DNA from: Callipepla californica brunnescens
Taxonomy: Eukaryota > Chordata > Aves > Galliformes > Odontophoridae
Direction: 5' to 3'
Length of the DNA stretch: 64,000 nt
Assembly: GCA_023055505.1 (NCBI GenBank)
Contig: JALIRH010000006.1
Coordinates: 25,827,105-25,891,104 of the forward strand
The notes under the pieces are model-generated. The model searched no databases and was not told the origin of the DNA. It saw nothing but the letters and a program-made list of their open reading frames with translations. The translations under genes and the position numbers were made by a program. Position 1 is the stretch's first letter; each line of letters begins with the position of its first letter. Positions 62,946 through 64,000 of the stretch are shown here, one piece after another.

Positions 62946-64000
62946 ACAAAAACAAAAAGATTTTAAACTGGCAGCTACAGGCTTATTATAGGCACAGAAT
63001 CAAAAGAGAAGAAAAAAAAAAAGAGAGAAAAAAAACCCTCCTCGTCTCTAAGGACAAAGATATTGCAAAGTTCAGCCCTCTGACTGGAAAATATTATTAA
63101 AATTGTTCTTGGTAGGCAGAATTATTTTGTAACCATTACTTACAGTCACTTTTCAGGACTGAAAAGCTGACAGATCTATTTTCACACACTGGGCATTTTA
63201 AGCATGCAGAAAGTCTTTGTTCCTTTACCAAAGGTTGTGTTTGCCGACATCAACAAGTGCGTACAAAAGGGCTTTATATGGGAATGACTCCACACGTTTT
63301 ACTTCCTGGAAGATCCTAAGGTAGTAAAGAGTAATAGGTGTGTGAGCACACACGAAGTTGTTTAGATAGGTGTTTGAAAACAGAGCACTTCACAAAGCTG
63401 AGCAGTCCCAGTTTGCAGTCTCATGATTGAAGACAAAGAACTATTTCTCGTTCAGGGTCTTATCCCTCATGCAATGCTCTGAGGAAAAACCTCAGCGAGG
63501 GAAATGGGAGATTTACCCCATAGCAAAGCCTGTGATCCCTGCTGGACTGGCAGTAACATAATTGCATGATAATACTCCACCCACCAGGCCTGCTCCTCAC
63601 CTAAGGCTTCCCTGCGTGTCTCAGGACACTCAGGCTGTCCTGTCCTTCTGAGGCATGGGTTCAGTGATCCACTATTGGTAAGCAGAACTGGCACTGCAGG
63701 ATGAACCTTCTCCAAACTGAGGACCTCGTGAAGAACTCCCTTTTGCAATTTGCATATGAAAACAAGATCAGTCTCTATAAATATCTAATCGGATAATGGT
63801 CAATAATTCAAGATTTTTGAGACTTAGGGCTTTTAAATTAAATCATCTACAAACAGCACCAAGAAGTGGGGGTTTCTCAGGGGCACTCAACAACACGCTC
63901 GCAACCAGGGCTGCTCAGGGCTGTCCTACTGATGCACCTAAGTCAAGCCTCAGTGTGTGGCTGTACTTCTGACTCCACAGGGACAGCAAAGTGAGCTACT
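62946..64000. other. Non-coding DNA to the right window edge
   Basis: An A/G-rich run lies at about 63008-63038. The last 150 bases are more GC-rich than average. A minus-strand 93-codon open frame (63467-63748) has no recognisable domain. The right edge may cut a larger feature. Confidence 0.5.

Noticed and set aside
1..64000. CRISPR arrays, operons, bacterial or phage systems
   Set aside because: No regularly spaced direct repeats, no ribosome-binding-site/gene packing; the sequence is vertebrate nuclear DNA.

Overview
The window looks like bird nuclear DNA, most likely a galliform such as chicken. The main evidence is at least nine pieces of CR1-type non-LTR retrotransposon. Several keep recognisable ORF2 protein segments, and several keep the typical 3' end (a GGTTGGA..AGATGATCT..CCTTCCAACC motif followed by ATTCTATG-like octamers). 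The background is AT-rich and CpG-poor, with many short A, T and AT simple repeats and no bacterial-style gene packing. The species call is inference from repeat type, not from a gene.

I recognise no host protein-coding gene, tRNA or rRNA. Open reading frames are short, and the longest (181 codons, minus strand, 59517-60062) carries no domain I can name. The window is best read as intergenic or deep-intronic DNA. One short minus-strand stretch (about 14413-14545) has an open frame of protein-like composition ending at a good splice-donor sequence, and is the best candidate for a host exon. It is unproven.

Layout: 1-7.2 kb is unique AT-rich DNA with one copy of an unclassified dispersed repeat (1170-1411). 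7.2-10.5 kb holds two plus-strand CR1 pieces separated by about 1 kb that is not CR1. A short CR1 tail with an octamer array lies at 11.5 kb. 11.6-35.4 kb is mostly unique, with one minus-strand CR1 tail (19.3 kb), the second copy of the dispersed repeat (23465-23688) and many simple repeats. 35.4-36.4 kb holds a 1-kb minus-strand CR1 ORF2 3' portion. Minus-strand CR1 tails follow at 40.4 and 47.5 kb, and a pair of plus-strand tails of one subfamily at 56.8 and 57.7 kb. 57.8-64 kb contains a 222-bp purine-rich tract and a small CpG-rich patch (62.6-62.95 kb).

No set of genes works together here. The structure that can be read is a record of retrotransposon insertion and decay, plus some short perfect inverted repeats and low-complexity tracts. 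I did not find a convincing new biological system.
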